Of a DNA stretch of 64,000 nt, positions 63,121 to 64,000 are shown piece after piece. The notes under the pieces were generated by a model, which worked only from the letters and a program-made list of their open reading frames with translations, was not told the DNA's origin and did no database searches. Each line of letters opens with the position of its first letter. Positions within the stretch are counted from its first letter, which is position 1. Source of the stretch: Rhizobium sp. 16-488-2b (lineage in GTDB: Bacteria; Pseudomonadota; Alphaproteobacteria; Rhizobiales; Rhizobiaceae); contig NZ_JAGHMF010000003.1 of NCBI RefSeq assembly GCF_017741815.1, positions 310,001 through 374,000 on the forward strand, in the 5' to 3' direction. Both the position numbers and the translations under genes were made by a program.

Positions 63121-64000
63121 TTATCTTACCCGGTTGTTCTTGGCCTGCGCCGCGTACACCCGATGAATGAGCTCCGCGACGGCCTTGTAGAATACTGACG
63201 GGATGACACTATCCACCGAGACTTGCGCAAACATGGAGCGCGCAAGCGGCGGATCTTCGAAAACCGGTATTCCGTTCGTCTCTGCGATCTCTCTGATTTT
63301 TAACGCAATTAGGTCCTGGCCCTTCGCAACGACGATAGGCGCGTCGTTTTCCTCGCGCACGTAGCGCAGGGCAACGGCGAAGTGGGTCGGGTTGGCGATG
63401 ACCATGGTCGCGCGCGGCACGTTGGCGATCATGCGGCGTCTTGCACGGTCGCGCATCAGCGCGCGCTGGCGGCCCTTCACAAACGGGTCACCCTGCGATT
63501 GCTTGTTCTCTTCCTTGATTTCGTGGCGCGACATCTTCAGCTCGGTGAACCAGTGATAGCGCGTCCAGAAGAAGTCGACGATCGCCACCAGCGCGGTCGT
63601 AATCAAAACCACCAACGTGATCTTCTGCATTCCCGACATCATGCGGGTAAAGATCGTTCGTGGGTCGGAGAACATTGCATCGATCGATGCGAAATAGTCG
63701 CTGCGAAGCAGGAGCACCATCACGACGCCGACGATGACGATCTTCGTCAGCGACTTGCCGAACTCGATAAGCCCCTGCAGGCTGAAGAGCCGCGACCACC
63801 CCTTGGCTGGCGATATGCGCGACCATTGCGGCCTGATGCGTTCGAGAACCGGCACCGGCAGGTTCTGGCCGATCGAAGCGGCGACGCCGAACACCATGAA
63901 GAGAATCATCGCCGGAGCGAGCAGCTGCGCGCTGACCCAGCCGAGGTGGACGAAGAGCGACAACACGTCAGTTCCGGTGTCGATCTTCCATTGATCCGGC
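63121..64000 (-). CDS. flhB: Flagellar export apparatus protein FlhB, C-terminal part
   Basis: The gene enters from the right edge; about 292 residues are visible, up to the stop at 63121. Three or four membrane helices are present (for example [53 protein letters not shown]), then the cytoplasmic domain with [15 protein letters not shown] and the self-cleavage motif NPTH in [14 protein letters not shown]. FlhB switches export from rod/hook to filament substrates after this cleavage. Confidence 0.95.
   Translation of the reverse strand, partial: PDQWKIDTGTDVLSLFVHLGWVSAQLLAPAMILFMVFGVAASIGQNLPVPVLERIRPQWSRISPAKGWSRLFSLQGLIEFGKSLTKIVIVGVVMVLLLRSDYFASIDAMFSDPRTIFTRMMSGMQKITLVVLITTALVAIVDFFWTRYHWFTELKMSRHEIKEENKQSQGDPFVKGRQRALMRDRARRRMIANVPRATMVIANPTHFAVALRYVREENDAPIVVAKGQDLIALKIREIAETNGIPVFEDPPLARSMFAQVSVDSVIPSVFYKAVAELIHRVYAAQAKNNRVR

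Noticed and set aside
1..64000. CRISPR array, prophage or complete insertion sequence
   Set aside because: No regularly spaced direct repeats, phage genes or transposase genes were seen. The only mobile-like element is the non-coding one at 15957-16228.

Overview
This window looks like a chromosomal segment from a member of the Rhizobiaceae, most likely the genus Rhizobium. That is inferred from the high G+C coding sequence, the chemotaxis and flagellar order icpA-cheS-cheY1-cheA-cheW-cheR-cheB-cheY2-cheD-cheT-fliF-visN-visR-(unknown)-flhB, a fused secDF gene, and the murA-DUF2948-hisD-UPF0262-phosphatase-infA-maf-yacG block, all of which I know from rhizobia. No phage, plasmid replication, transposase or CRISPR genes are visible.

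Layout. 1-340: start of a CHASE3 membrane sensor (minus strand, cut by the window edge). 490-6170: fatty-acid beta-oxidation operon (acyl-CoA dehydrogenase, thiolase, hydratase/dehydrogenase) behind a palindrome-containing promoter, with two palindromic intergenic repeats between its genes. 6449-12789: cold-shock protein, a divergent MFS/TetR pair, a large SSF-type hybrid sensor kinase and MscL. 12912-17483: aminotransferase, HD hydrolase, UDP-glucose 4-epimerase, a 272-bp MITE-like element touching the epimerase stop codon, and a probable 3-hydroxyisobutyryl-CoA hydrolase. 17490-20665: small lipoprotein, secreted or membrane proteins and tRNA-Thr(GGT). 20819-26833: the housekeeping block murA to yacG and tRNA-Phe(GAA). 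In it hisD is interrupted by an in-frame TAG. 26955-30547: small unknown proteins, OsmC and an EamA exporter.

30553-34089: three-gene minus-strand polysaccharide cassette (pyruvyltransferase-like, flippase, family 2 glycosyltransferase) preceded by a very AT-rich stretch. 34665-36224: a ring-cleaving-dioxygenase-like protein fused to an alpha/beta hydrolase. 36287-43276: a dense group of signalling genes (three histidine kinases, four single or hybrid receiver proteins, one LuxR-type regulator). 43388-50260: secDF, a CPA2 antiporter, an XRE-like regulator, an ArnT-like glycosyltransferase and a possible 37-residue membrane protein.

50688-64000: chemotaxis and flagellar region. A soluble globin-coupled receptor (IcpA), the CheA/CheW signalling core, CheR/CheB/CheD adaptation enzymes, two CheY proteins with CheS and CheT as accessory factors, the FliF MS-ring protein, the VisN/VisR motility master regulators and the FlhB export gate protein (cut by the window edge). 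Several che genes overlap by 1 to 4 bases, which suggests translational coupling.

I did not find a system I can call clearly undescribed. The observations most worth checking are the hisD nonsense codon, the MITE-like element, the globin-like receptor domain that seems to lack its heme histidine, the dioxygenase-hydrolase fusion, and the signalling gene cluster.
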